Assembly (NCBI GenBank): GCA_905221605.1
Contig: CAJNDS010000493.1
Coordinates: 1 to 62,000 of the forward strand
Reading direction: 5' to 3'
Length of the DNA stretch: 62,000 bases
Source of the DNA: Symbiodinium natans
Lineage: Eukaryota > Sar > Dinophyceae > Suessiales > Symbiodiniaceae
Within the stretch, counting starts at the first letter, position 1. Each line of letters starts with the position of its first letter. The notes below the pieces were generated by a model. The model made no database searches and was not told the origin of the DNA. It was given only the letters and a program-made list of their open reading frames with translations. Positions 41,263 through 50,773 of the stretch are shown here, one piece after another. The translations under genes were made by a program, and so were the position numbers.

Positions 41263-41651
41263 AGCTGCAAGATCTGTGTCTTTGGTGGTCTTCTGGGGCT
41301 TCCTTCTGCTACTCGCTGTGGCTCTCATATCCCTCGGTTCTTCCGTTTCTGCTTGGTCCGGAACCACCACCCGATGGTGTTTGACATGGGCAGTGTCCGG
41401 TTTGTTGCTGCCTGGGTGTGGGAAGCTTGTGGAGGCTGACGAGCTGCAGCGCACCTTTCTCCCCCAAAAACTAGCAAGGCCCCGAGTGACTGAGAACGGC
41501 AACACAAGGAAGCAATGACAATGTGGTGTTTGTGCCTGTGTTCTCCTTTCTGAACTGTCTCGAGTGGTCGCCTACTTCAGGAAATCCCCTCCCACCACCG
41601 AAGACAAGAGCCACTACCCTCTGGAACCGCACCCTGCACCCGCCAAAACGG

Positions 41652-41820
41652 GCTCTCTCTCTCTCTCTCTTTCTCTTGGGGGCTTGAGGGCAGAGGGCCT
41701 CCGCGCGATTGGCGCGCCCCAGCTTGAGTTGGAGCAGTTGTAAGGCTGCTCGCTCGTTCGCGCTCTCGCTCTCGCTCTCGCTCTCGCTCTCGCTCTCGCT
41801 CTCTCTCTCTCTCTCTCTCT

Positions 41821-41852
<32 letters not shown>
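41652..41852 (+). repeat. (CT)n and (CTCGCT)n microsatellites
   Basis: Two (CT)n tracts (41652-41672 and about 41797-41852) and a (CTCGCT)n hexanucleotide (41759-41800). The Ser/Leu and Arg/Glu frames over them are repeat translations. Confidence 0.92.
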
Positions 41853-43644
41853 GTAGGCTCGGGAAGTTGGAGTTTCTCTTCCTCTATGGGGCATTTCCCA
41901 AAATAGGGGTACCTTTACTATGATCCTCAAGTCCTGAGTCGGATCCTGACTGTAGGAACGCCAAACAAAAGGCACCCTTAGCTTCGGGAACCCCCTTATG
42001 AGGTTTGTGATTTGTGGGTTTTGGGTTTAGGGTTTAGGGTTAGGATTTAATTAATGGGGCAATTCAGGGTTTTGTCCTGTAGTCCCCACTTTACCCCGAA
42101 ACATTCCTAAACGAAGCCCAAGCAAGGCAAAGAGAGGAAACTGCCGCACCTTGATGCCGGAAGCCATGAAGCCCGTGACCTTGGTGGGCACTGAAAACCC
42201 TAAACCCTAAACCCTACACCCTAAACCCTAAACCCTAAACCCCAAACCCCACACCCTACACTTCCGAAACCTGCGCTCGGAGCTTCAACATGCCCCGAAG
42301 CGTAGGCAACAGAATGGGCAGCAGAAGGGAAGACCAGGACAAAGACGGGATTGCAGTCTCAGGGTATAGGGTCTAAAAGGGTATAGGGAAAAGGGTCCAC
42401 CAATCTAAGGGGGATGTTACAAGGTCCCTTACAAGGGTCCCTTGCCTTCCTGAAACACTAAGTGGTTTCTGAAGTCGTGGCCCTTTCTTTGAAAGGGTAT
42501 GTAAGGGTTCCCCAATTAGGGGACCATATTAGGACCATGTAACTACCCTAGGAATATAGTAGACTACGGCATTGGCATACTAACGGTGCATGATAGTGGG
42601 CTGCTGTCTTTTTACTCGCAAACCCTCGAAAAGTTTAGTTTAGTATATTCTTAGAAGGGCTATAGTACATCACATGGCACATGAAAGTAATTGCTGGAAG
42701 AAAACACCATCTAGCAGGATATGATAGCATATGATCCCTGCTGCAAACTCTACATATCTATGTACGAAATGAGATGCCATATATATATATATATATATTT
42801 ATTTATTTATTCATTTATTTATAGAGAGAGAGTATAGCATCTTGTTTTGCATATATGATAATGCCACAAACCCTAAACCCTAAACCTTAAACCCTAAACC
42901 CTTAAACCCTAAACCCTAAACCCAAAGCCAAGCCATTGGCCGACTGCTTCAGCAAGCCGAGGCTTCCCTTGGGTCGCGCCTGCAGATGGACGAGCCCAAG
43001 CCCCCGGAAACCGCCGTAGAGGAAACCTCTACAATTTAGGGGCCTTCATAGTTAGAATAGGGTTTCGGGTTTTGGGTTTTGGGTTTAGGGTTTCGGGGAA
43101 CTCATATAGGGGCTTTAATAATTTGAACAGGGTTTTGGGGGTTATTAAAGTATATTTAGGTTTAGAGTTTATGGCAAAACGCCCTTTGCGTCTTTTGGTG
43201 AGCATTGCGGTTCAGATTTGTCAGGGCCTTGTAGTGGCTTGAGGCTGTGTAGGGTTCCACTTTTGCTTTGTGACTCAGGGCCCTAAGAGCAGAATCGCCC
43301 CGGCCCATATTCGGAAAATGCTGACCTCGACGTTTTCACCAACCCCTTCACCCCACAAAGGGTTTAGGGTTTAGGGTTCGGGTTTAGGGGAGGGACGAGG
43401 GTGGTTTTCCGTACGGCAGCCGGATTGTTCGCAGGGCCTTGGGGCTGTAAGTTTCAGCGGTCATGGACTTGAGTGGCTTCATGGTTTAGAGTCCAATACT
43501 ACCATGGGTACCCCTACTCCCCCCCTCTATACTACCCCCCCCCCCTCTTTAAGTTCCCCCATAAGCAAAGGCTACTTAGGCATCATTAAGCCTAAACAAG
43601 GCATTTTCAGGGAGGACCTAGGGGGGGGGGGGGGGGGGTGGGTG
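41853..43644. other. Unique DNA with telomere words, TA/TTTA microsatellite and a second F4-like copy
   Basis: CCCTAAA block with CCCTACA/CCCCACA variants at 42190-42262. (TA)n and (TTTA)n at 42780-42825. CCCTAAA at 42866-42925. At 43554-43620 a diverged copy of foldback F4 is followed by a G18 run (43621-43638) just outside the left TIR of the next element. No gene is recognised. Confidence 0.55.
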
Positions 43645-43779
43645 GCTTAAATAGGGTCTATTTGGAAGCTGACACTCGGGTTTTTAGACTAACCAATGCG
43701 TCTCCACGAGAGTATTCTTGGAAGCTGAGAGTGGTGTTTTTGCGTGGTAGATACAAAGGAAAGGGCATAAGAAAGTAGC

Positions 43780-46625
43780 GAAAGGAGCTCCTCAATTCCC
43801 TTCCTTATCTCCTATGCTCTTTTCTGTATTCATTGCAACAGGAGAATACAGGAAAAGGGCCTCCATTCCCCTCTTGTTCTTCCTTTCTTGTGTTTTTGTC
43901 ATTTAAAGGGGAACAGGAGAAGAGAAGGGAAAGAGAAGGAGAGAGGAGAGATAAAAGGAAGACAATTTTAATGGGAAGAGCCAAGAAAAGAATAGAAGAG
44001 AGATGAACAAAGAAGATGGAGAGACAAAACAAGGCGCAAAGAAAATGGCACTCTTCTTTTTCTATCCTCTCTCCCTTCTCTCTCCCTTCCCTCTTTCTTT
44101 TCGAAACAGAAAAACGAAAAAGGAAGAACTTGAAAAGGAGAAGGGTAAGGAAAAGAGCAGAAGAGACAGGCCGAAAAGAGGGATATGATGAAGTATGGGC
44201 AAGGTCCACGCGCAAGGAGTCACTCTCTGCTTACCCTTCCACTGCTTTATCATACAAGTTCCTTTCTTGTGTTATATTAGTTAAAAGGTAAAAGAAGGAG
44301 AGAAGGGCAAGGGAAGTGAGAGAGGAGAGACAACAAGGAGGCCATTTGAATTTTCTGGAGGGGTACTGAAAAGAAGAGAAGACACAATAAACAAGGAGAC
44401 GGATAGCACTCTTCTTTATCTATCATCTCTCCCTTCCTTGTCTCTCGCTTTTCCCTCTATAATTAAAACAATAGGTGCCCTCTCTCCTCTTCAGGAAGCC
44501 CCCTTGCCCTTATTTTGCTAGCTTTCTGAAACGACAAGGAAAACAACACATAGAAAGAGAGGAAAGGGAATGAAACAATAGGCAGTGGAGCTCTTCAGTG
44601 TCTTTACCTATCTCTTTTCTTCTTTTTCTTTTTAATTCAATAAGGAAAAGAAGCTTCCTTTGGTGTGATTTTGAGATTCAAAAGAGAACAAGAGAAGAGA
44701 AGGGAGAGAGAAAGGAGAGAGGAGAGATCAAAAGGAAACAATTTTCATGGGAAGAGCAATGAAAATCATGGAAGAGAAATGAAGACAGGAGAGGGAGGTG
44801 CAAAATCAGGCAAAGAGAAGATGGTGCTCGTTTTCTTCTTTCCTCTCTTTCTTATCTTTCCCTTTCAAACAAAAACAAAAGGAAGAACAATGAACATGTA
44901 AAGGAACCCATTTTCCTTTTCCGTTTGGGAACAAGGAAAAGAACAGAGGCGATAGGGCGAGAGGAGGGATTTGCTGCAGCGTGGGGAGGGTCTACGGACA
45001 AGGAGCCAACCCCGCTCACTTTCCCCATCCATTGGAAAAGAAAGGAACATGGCCTCCATTCCCCTCTTGTTCTTCCTTTCTTGTGTTTTTGTCATTTAAA
45101 GGGGAACAGGAGAAGAGAAGGGAGAGAGAAGGAGAGAGGAGAGACAAAAGGATTGCATTGTTAATGGGAAGAGCAAAGAAAAGAATAGAAGAGAGATGAA
45201 TAGAGAAGAGGGAGAGACAAAACAAGGCGCAGAGAAGATGGCACTCACTCTTTATCTATCCTCTCTTCCTTATCTCTCCCTGCCATCTTTCTTTTCGAAA
45301 TAAGAAAACAAAAAAGGAAGAACTATGAGAAGGAGAAGGGTAAGGAAAAGAACAGAAGAGATAGGCCGAGAGGAGGGGTATGATGAAGTATGGACCGGTC
45401 CACGCGCCAGGAGTCACCCTCTGCTTACCCTTCCACTGCCTTATCATACAAGTTCCTTTCTTGTGGTTTATCAGTCAGAAGGAAACAGAAGGAGAGAAGG
45501 GAAAGGGAAGTGAGAGGAGATAACAAGGATGCCATTTTTCTGGAAGCGCAACTGTACCGGAATGTGGCCACAACAAGCAGGCCAGGGAGGCTCAGGCGGG
45601 GCAAGTCTCTCCCGAATTAGAAAAAATCAACCTTGCTATTCACAAGTAGGCGCCCTTCTTCCTCTTCAGGAAATCGCCTTTCCCTTATTTTGTTATTTTG
45701 CTTTTTGAAGCGAATAAGAAAAACAACAAATAAGAAGAGAGGACAAGGAATGACTAGGTAAAGAGAGGAGCTTTTCAATTTCCTCCCTATCTCTTATGTT
45801 ACTTTTCCTTCTTGGGCGGGTGTCCTTTTTTCTTCCTTGAAGATGCAGAAAACTATCAAAAAGGACACCCGTTCCATCGCCCACAATTCCCTTCCTTATC
45901 TCCTATGCTCTTTTCCTTATTCATTGCAACAGGAGAATTCAGGAAAAGGGCCTCCATTCCTCTCTTGTTCTTCCTTTCTCGTGTTTTTGTCATTTAAAGG
46001 GGAACAGGAGAAGAGAAGGGAAAGAGAAGGAGAGAGGAGAGATAAAAGGAACACAATTCTAATGGGAAGAGCCAAGAAAAGAATAGAAAAGAGAGATGAA
46101 CAAAGAAGATGGAGAGACAAAACAAGGCGCAAAGAAAATGGCACTCTTCTTTATCTATCCTCTCTCCCTTCTCTCTCCCTTCCCTCTTTCTTTTCGAAAC
46201 AGAAAAACGAAAAAGGAAGAACTTGAAAAGGAGAAGGGTAAGGAAAAGAGCAGAAGAGACAGGCCGAAAAGAGGAATATGATGAACTGAAAAGAAGAGAA
46301 GACACAAGAAACAAGGAGACGGATAGCACTCTTCTTTATCTATCATCTCTCCCTTCCTTGTCTCTCGCTTTTCCCTCTATAATTAAAAAAATAGGTGCCC
46401 TCTCTCCTCTTCAGGAAGCCCCCTTGCCCTTATTTTGCTAGCTTTCTGAAACGACAAGGGAAACAACACATAGAAAGAGAGGAAAGGAATGAAACAATAG
46501 GCAGTGGAGCTCTTCAGTGTCTTTACCTATCTCTTTTCTTTTTCTTTTTCATTCAATAAGGAAAAGAAGCTTCCTTTGGTGTGATTTGAGATTTAAAAGA
46601 GAACAAGAGAAGAGAAGGGAGACCC
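43780..46625. repeat. Diverged long tandem units, purine/pyrimidine biased
   Basis: Long words recur in the same order. TTCTTCCTTTCTTGTGTTTT with the following purine tract is at about 43879, 45072 and 45971. CCCTTATTTTGCTAGC with flanks is at about 44507 and 46425 (again at 47233). GGCAGTGGAGCTCTTCAGTG is at about 44581 and 46500 (GGCAGCGGAG at 47308). The unit is of the order of 1-2 kb and copies differ by small indels. One strand is purine-rich over stretches of 100-200 bases. Open frames here encode Lys/Arg/Glu or Ser/Phe/Leu-rich peptides typical of such DNA and are not called as genes. Confidence 0.88.
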
Positions 46626-46680
46626 GGGCTCGTAATTTAGTATTGAGGGGGAGGCCCGGGCTCGTGATTTAGTATCGGGG
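46622..46680 (+). repeat. CCCGGGCTCGT(A/G)ATTTAGTAT double repeat
   Basis: GACCCGGGCTCGTAATTTAG and GGCCCGGGCTCGTGATTTAG lie in tandem about 30 bp apart. The same pair occurs at 47432-47490. Both pairs directly precede a palindrome array and mark the module boundary. Confidence 0.85.
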
Positions 46681-46720
46681 AAATTAAAAAATCAATTTCA
46701 TTTCAATGTCCAGGGGCCCG

Positions 46721-47102
46721 ATTTGGCCAAATTTTGCCGGGCAGCCTCCGGGCAAGATTTGGCCAAATCGAGCCGCGCATTTCTCATCGCGTACGACGAG
46801 CAGCCCGATTTGGCCAAATTTTGCCCGCAGACTGCCCGGCAAAATTTGGCCAAATCGAGCCGCGATAGTTTAAATAATTTCGGGCCTCCAGAAAGGCGCG
46901 GCTCGATTTGGCCAAATTTTGCCGGGCAGCCTCCGGGCAAAATTTGGCCAAATCGGGCTGCCCTTCGTATGCGATGAGAAATGCGCGGCTCGATTTGGCC
47001 AAATCTTGCCCGGAGGCTGCCCGGCAAAATTTGGCCAAATCGAGCCGCGCCTTTCTGGAGGCCCGAAATTATTTAAACTATCGCGGCTCGATTTGGCCAA
47101 AT
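46721..47102. repeat. Palindrome array with spacers in both orientations (p-q-p'-r-p-q'-p'-r')
   Basis: Nine copies of the 12-bp palindrome ATTTGGCCAAAT start at 46721, 46757, 46808, 46844, 46906, 46942, 46993, 47029 and 47091, giving spacings 36-51-36-62-36-51-36-62. Spacers between cores: p (24 bp) at 46733-46756 and 46918-46941, and inverted at 46820-46843 and 47005-47028. q (39 bp) at 46769-46807 and inverted at 46954-46992 (36/39). r (50 bp) at 46856-46905 and inverted at 47041-47090 (50/50). Each of q and r therefore sits between inverted p arms and is present once in each orientation. The order is not that of one large inverted duplication. Confidence 0.93.
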
Positions 47103-48960
47103 TTTGCCGGGCAGTCCGGGCACTTTTGGCCCCCCCCCCTTTTCGGATTTAAATTATTTAAATTATTTAAATTATTTAAATTATTTAATTCCAGGGTGGA
47201 ATTAAATAATTTTAATAATTTAAAGCCCCATTGCCCTTATTTTGCTAGCTTTCTGAAACGACAAGGACAACAACACATAGAAAGAGAGGAAAGGAATGAA
47301 ACAATAGGCAGCGGAGCTCTTCAGTGTCTTTACCTATCTCTTTTCTTCTTTTTCTTTTTCATTCAATAAGGAAAAGAAGCTTCCTTTGGTGTGATTTTGA
47401 GATTCAAAAGAGAACAAGAGAAGAGAAGGGAGACCCGGGCTCGTAATTTAGTATTGAGGGGGAGGCCCGGGCTCGTGATTTAGTATCGGGGAATTTAAAA
47501 AATCAATTTCATTTCAATGTCCAGGGGCCCGATTTGGTCAAATTTTGCCGGGCAAAATTTGGCCAAATCGAGCCGCGCATTTCTCATCGTGTACGACGAG
47601 CACCTCCCCCTCACAGAATTAAATAATTTAAATAATTTAAATAATTTAAATAATTTAAATAATTTAAATCCGAAAAGGGGGGGGGAGCAGCAGGACCAGG
47701 CCCCTCCCCCTCCCAGAATTAAATAATTTAAATAATTTACATCCTGAACACCCCTTTCGGATTTAAATTGTTTAAATTATTTAAATTATTTAATTCTGTG
47801 AGGGGGAGGGGGCCCGGTGGGGCCTGCCCCCCCCCCCCCTTTTCGGATTTAAATTATTTAAATAAATTTAAATTATTTAAATTATTTAAATTATTTAAAA
47901 TTCCGGGGGGGGGGGGGAATTAAATAATTTAAATATTTAAATCCGAACCCCCCCTTTCAGATTTAAATTATTTAAATTATTTAATTCCCCCCCCCGGAAT
48001 TAAATAATTTAAATAATTTAAAATTTAATTTAAATAATTTAAATAATTTAAAAATCCGAAAAGGGGGGGGGGGCAGGCCCCACCGGGCCCCCTCCCCCTC
48101 CCAGAATTAAATAATTTAAATAATTTAAATCCGAAAGGGGTGTTCAGGATTTAAATTATTTAAATTATGGGAGGGGGAGGGGGCCCGGTGGGGCCTGCCC
48201 CCCCCCTTTTCGGATTTAAATTATTTAAATTTATTTTAAATTATTTAAATTATTTAAATTATTTAATTCCAGGGGGGGAATTAAATAATTTAAATAATTT
48301 AAATCTGAAAGGGGGGGTTCGGATTTAAATTATTTAAATAATTTAAATCCGAAAAGGGGGGGGGGGGGGGGGGGGGCAGGCCCCACCGGGCCCCCTCCCC
48401 CTCACAGAATTAAATAATTTAAATAATTTAAATCCGAAAGGGGTGTTTCGGATTTAAATTATTTAAATTATTTAATTCTGGGAGGGGGAGGGGCCTGGTC
48501 CTGCTGCTCCCCCCCCCCTTTTCGGATTTAAATTATTTAAATTATTTAAATTGTTTAAAGTATTTAAATTATTTAAATTATTTAATTCCAGGCGGGAATT
48601 TAATAATTTAAATAATTTAAATCTGAAAGGGGGGGTTCGGATTTAAATTATTTAAATTATTTAATTCCCCCCCCGGAATTAAATAATTTAAATAATTTAA
48701 ATAATTTAAATAATTTAAATAATTTAAATCCGAAAAGGGGAGGGGGGCCAGGCCCCACCAGGCCCCCTCCCCCTCCCAGAATTAAATAATTTAAATAATT
48801 TAAATCCGAAAGGGGTGTTCAGGATTTAAATTATTCAAATTATTTAATTCTGGGAGGGGGAGGGGCCTGGTCCTGCTGCTCCCCCCCCCTTTTCGGATTT
48901 AAATTATTTAAATTATTTAAATTATTTAAATTATTTAAATTATTTAAATTATTTAATTCC
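47103..48960. repeat. AT-rich / G-run lattice with GC spacers in both orientations
   Basis: (AATTTAAAT)n-type tracts ending in AATTAAATAATTTAAAT and TCCGAAAAGGGG alternate with short GC-rich spacers. Spacer s (CAGCAGGACCAGGCCCC) is forward at about 47690 and inverted at about 48492 and 48864. Spacer t (CAGGCCCCACCGGGCCCC) is forward at about 48074 and 48377 and inverted at about 47807 and 48181. Spacer u (GAAAGGGGTGTTCAGGAT) is forward at about 48134 and 48809 and inverted at about 47741. Spacer v is forward at about 48306 and 48624 and inverted at about 47941. A second palindrome cassette with p shortened and q forward lies at 47532-47605. Confidence 0.85.
47228..47435 (+). repeat. Partial copy of the purine/pyrimidine unit inside the lattice
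   Basis: Repeats the words found at 44507-44710 and 46425-46620 (CCCTTATTTTGCTAGC through AAGAGAAGGGAGACCCGGG), followed again by the CCCGGGCTCGT pair and a palindrome cassette. The module order is thus purine unit, CCCGGGCTCGT pair, palindromes, AT lattice, and it occurs twice. Confidence 0.85.
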
Positions 48961-48986
48961 TTGCCCCAGACCCCCCAGAAACGATA

Positions 48987-49091
48987 ATAGGGTCTATTTG
49001 GAAGTTGTCTCTTGTAAATAAGTATACGTTTTGGGGCCTTATTTCCTCTTTAAAACACGAGTCTCAGCTTCCAAATAGACCCTATTTAAGC
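48987..49091. repeat. Right-end hairpin (about 105 bp)
   Basis: ATAGGGTCTATTTGGAAG at the left pairs with CTTCCAAATAGACCCTAT at the right around a TA-containing loop. It carries the right TIR of the 5.4-kb block and by itself resembles a small foldback element. Confidence 0.75.
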
Positions 49092-49110
49092 TGCACACGG
49101 GGGGGGGGGT

Positions 49111-49735
49111 ACCCTAAACCCTAAACCTTAAACCCAAACCCTAAACCCTAAGCCCCCAACCCTAAACCCTTTTTACGGCTAGGACTAAACCCTAAACCCT
49201 AAACCCCAAACCCCAAACCCTAAACCCTAAACCCTAAACCCCCCCCACTGGACCCACCCTGTGGCTTCGACCCTGGGCCTCGTCGGCGGTGGGCGACTTG
49301 ACGGTGGACACAGAGTCACGCCATCGGCCCATGCCCTGCGGATGCATCAAGCCCTAAACCCCAAACCCTAAACCGCCTAAACCGCGTAAACCCTAAACCC
49401 TAAACCGCCTAGACCCTAAACCGTAAACCGCCTAAACCCTAAACCCTAAACCCTGAACCCTGAACCCTGAACCCTGAACCCGAAACCTAGCCCCCGCGAA
49501 CCCCCCACCAAGAAAGCAAGAACCAAATCCACCAGCAAAAGGCCAGAAGAGCCCCAAACCCCAGAACACCCCCCAAACCCTAAACCCTAAACCCTAAACC
49601 CTAAACCCCAAACCCCAAACCCCAAACCCCAAACCCCAAACCCTAAACCCTAAACCCTAAACCCTAAACCCTAAACCCTAAACCCTAAACCCTAAACCCT
49701 AAACCCTAAACCCTAAACCCTAAACCCAATCCCCT
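49111..49735 (-). repeat. CCCTAAA arrays with homogeneous variant patches
   Basis: C-strand blocks at 49111-49245, 49350-49490 and 49570-49730. Patches of CCGCCTAAA, CCCTGAA (about five units) and CCCCAAA (about six units) sit between canonical runs. The final run has about 15 near-perfect units. Confidence 0.95.
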
Positions 49736-50026
49736 GTAAAAAAGAGGCATGCGAAGAGGCGAGGGGTGGCGACCCCCCAAAAGCTCCTCGCTCCTTCACT
49801 TCCGGGAAAGCGTTAGAAAGGGAGCTTCGCGGAAGTCCCGGCCTTCAAGCCTGGAAGAATATGCCTTTTTGGTTCTCGAAGTTCCCTTCTTTTGGGGTCC
49901 CTAGACTTAAAGGACCCCATAGAAAGGGACCCCTAATCTAGAGAGCAAGACTTCGCTCAGGGTCGCTGTCTCAAGATTTTGCGAGGCCTGGAAATGAGTC
50001 TCAGAAGATGCAGATACCACTCAGAT
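49736..50026. other. Unique segment, no recognised gene
   Basis: About 290 bp with no open frame of note. Confidence 0.5.
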
Positions 50027-50432
50027 ACCCTAAACCCTAAACCCTAAACCCTAAACCCTAAACCCTAAACCCTAAACCCTAAACCCTAAACCCAAAACCC
50101 TAACCCTAAACCCTAAACCCTAAAGGCCCTGGTTCACTTCAGGCTCACATCCTGGTTGGGGTTTAAGGCTTCGGGTTTCAAATTCAGGGGTTCTCACGCA
50201 GGGGCCCCCCGCCTGCGGTGCGACTACCGGGCCATGTGGAACTGTAGATCAGCTGTACCCCACTCCACTCGGCATGGTACAGCTTGAGCACACACACTTG
50301 CGGCACCTGGCCTCTAGGTTTAGGGTTTAGGGTTTAGGGTTTAGGGTTTAGGGTTTAGGGTTTAGGGTTTAGGGTTTAGGGTTTAGGGTTTAGGGTTTAG
50401 GGTTTAGGGTTTAGGGTTTAGGGTTTAGGGTT
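50027..50432. repeat. CCCTAAA array and TTTAGGG array (tail-to-tail)
   Basis: About 13 C-strand units at 50027-50125 and about 16 G-strand units at 50317-50432, separated by about 190 bp of unique DNA. Confidence 0.95.
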
Positions 50433-50447
50433 CTACAATTGCTAGCT

Positions 50448-50702
50448 ATGGCCGCTTCCGTTTCCTCCGAGAAACCTCCACCCGACACTGACAGAGTGTT
50501 CAGCCACGTCCTTCGGTCGTCATGGATAAAGCTTTGGAAGGGTAGTGTTCTGTCGGTTGGTAAGAAGGGTTTAGGGTTTATGGATTTTGAGCTGCCACAG
50601 GGAACTCCATTGTGGCATTCCCTTCTTCCTAAGCCTTTTATTACTTCGATGAAGGGATGCGATGCAAATAATACTTGGAGGTTCATGGGTACTTGTAAGT
50701 AG
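50448..50702 (+). CDS. Weak ORF of up to 84 aa starting just after a telomere array (unrecognised)
   Basis: The ATG at 50448, 15 bp after the TTTAGGG array, opens a natural-looking peptide (MAASVSSEKPPPDTDRVFSH, VLRSSWIKLWKGSVLSVGKK). The frame then runs into the left arm of a foldback element (50684), which supplies its stop, so any real protein was truncated by that insertion or the end is intronic. No family is recognised. Confidence 0.28.
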   Translation: MAASVSSEKPPPDTDRVFSHVLRSSWIKLWKGSVLSVGKKGLGFMDFELPQGTPLWHSLLPKPFITSMKGCDANNTWRFMGTCK

Positions 50703-50773
50703 GGTTACAAGTACCCTAAGTGGGGTTAGAAGTATGATTACCATACATATAACCCTACTTATGACTACCCATG
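50684..50773. mobile_element. Foldback element, family F3
   Basis: Left arm 50684-50706 (CATGGGTACTTGTAAGTAGG plus GTT) matches the reverse complement of 50751-50773 at 20 of 23 positions. An inner GGGTTACAAGTACCC palindrome adds structure. About 90 bp, AT-rich centre. Confidence 0.65.

Larger units (their letters stand above)
43645..49091. mobile_element. 5.4-kb block bounded by 40-bp terminal inverted repeats
   Basis: The left end 43645-43684 (GCTTAAATAGGGTCTATTTG, then GAAGCTGACACTCGGGTTTT) matches the reverse complement of the right end 49052-49091 at 38 of 40 positions. A subterminal partial repeat TTGGAAGCTGAGAGTGG follows at about 43714 on the left. On the right an inverted copy (ATAGGGTCTATTTGGAAG at about 48987) makes a roughly 105-bp hairpin. 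Both ends adjoin G-runs. No target-site duplication is clear. The interior has no transposase, only repeat modules, so it would be a large non-autonomous element. The alternative is that the right hairpin is a small complete element and the left a solo end. Confidence 0.6.

Noticed and set aside
41577-41975. Arg/Glu-rich 132-aa ORF (and the Ser/Leu-rich antisense)
   Set aside because: Produced by (CT)n and (CTCGCT)n microsatellites.
43805-46441. Numerous Lys/Arg/Glu-rich and Ser/Phe/Leu-rich ORFs
   Set aside because: They lie on purine/pyrimidine tracts of the repeated units, occur on both strands, and change frame between copies of the same unit.
46721-47102. CRISPR-like array
   Set aside because: Regular short repeats with spacers exist, but the spacers repeat and invert, the repeats are palindromes, and the setting is eukaryotic with no cas genes.
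46698-47369. Repeat-protein-like ORFs with GQIWPNFAG / LAKFCRA motifs on both strands
   Set aside because: They are translations of the palindrome array. Because the core is self-complementary, both strands give similar peptides.
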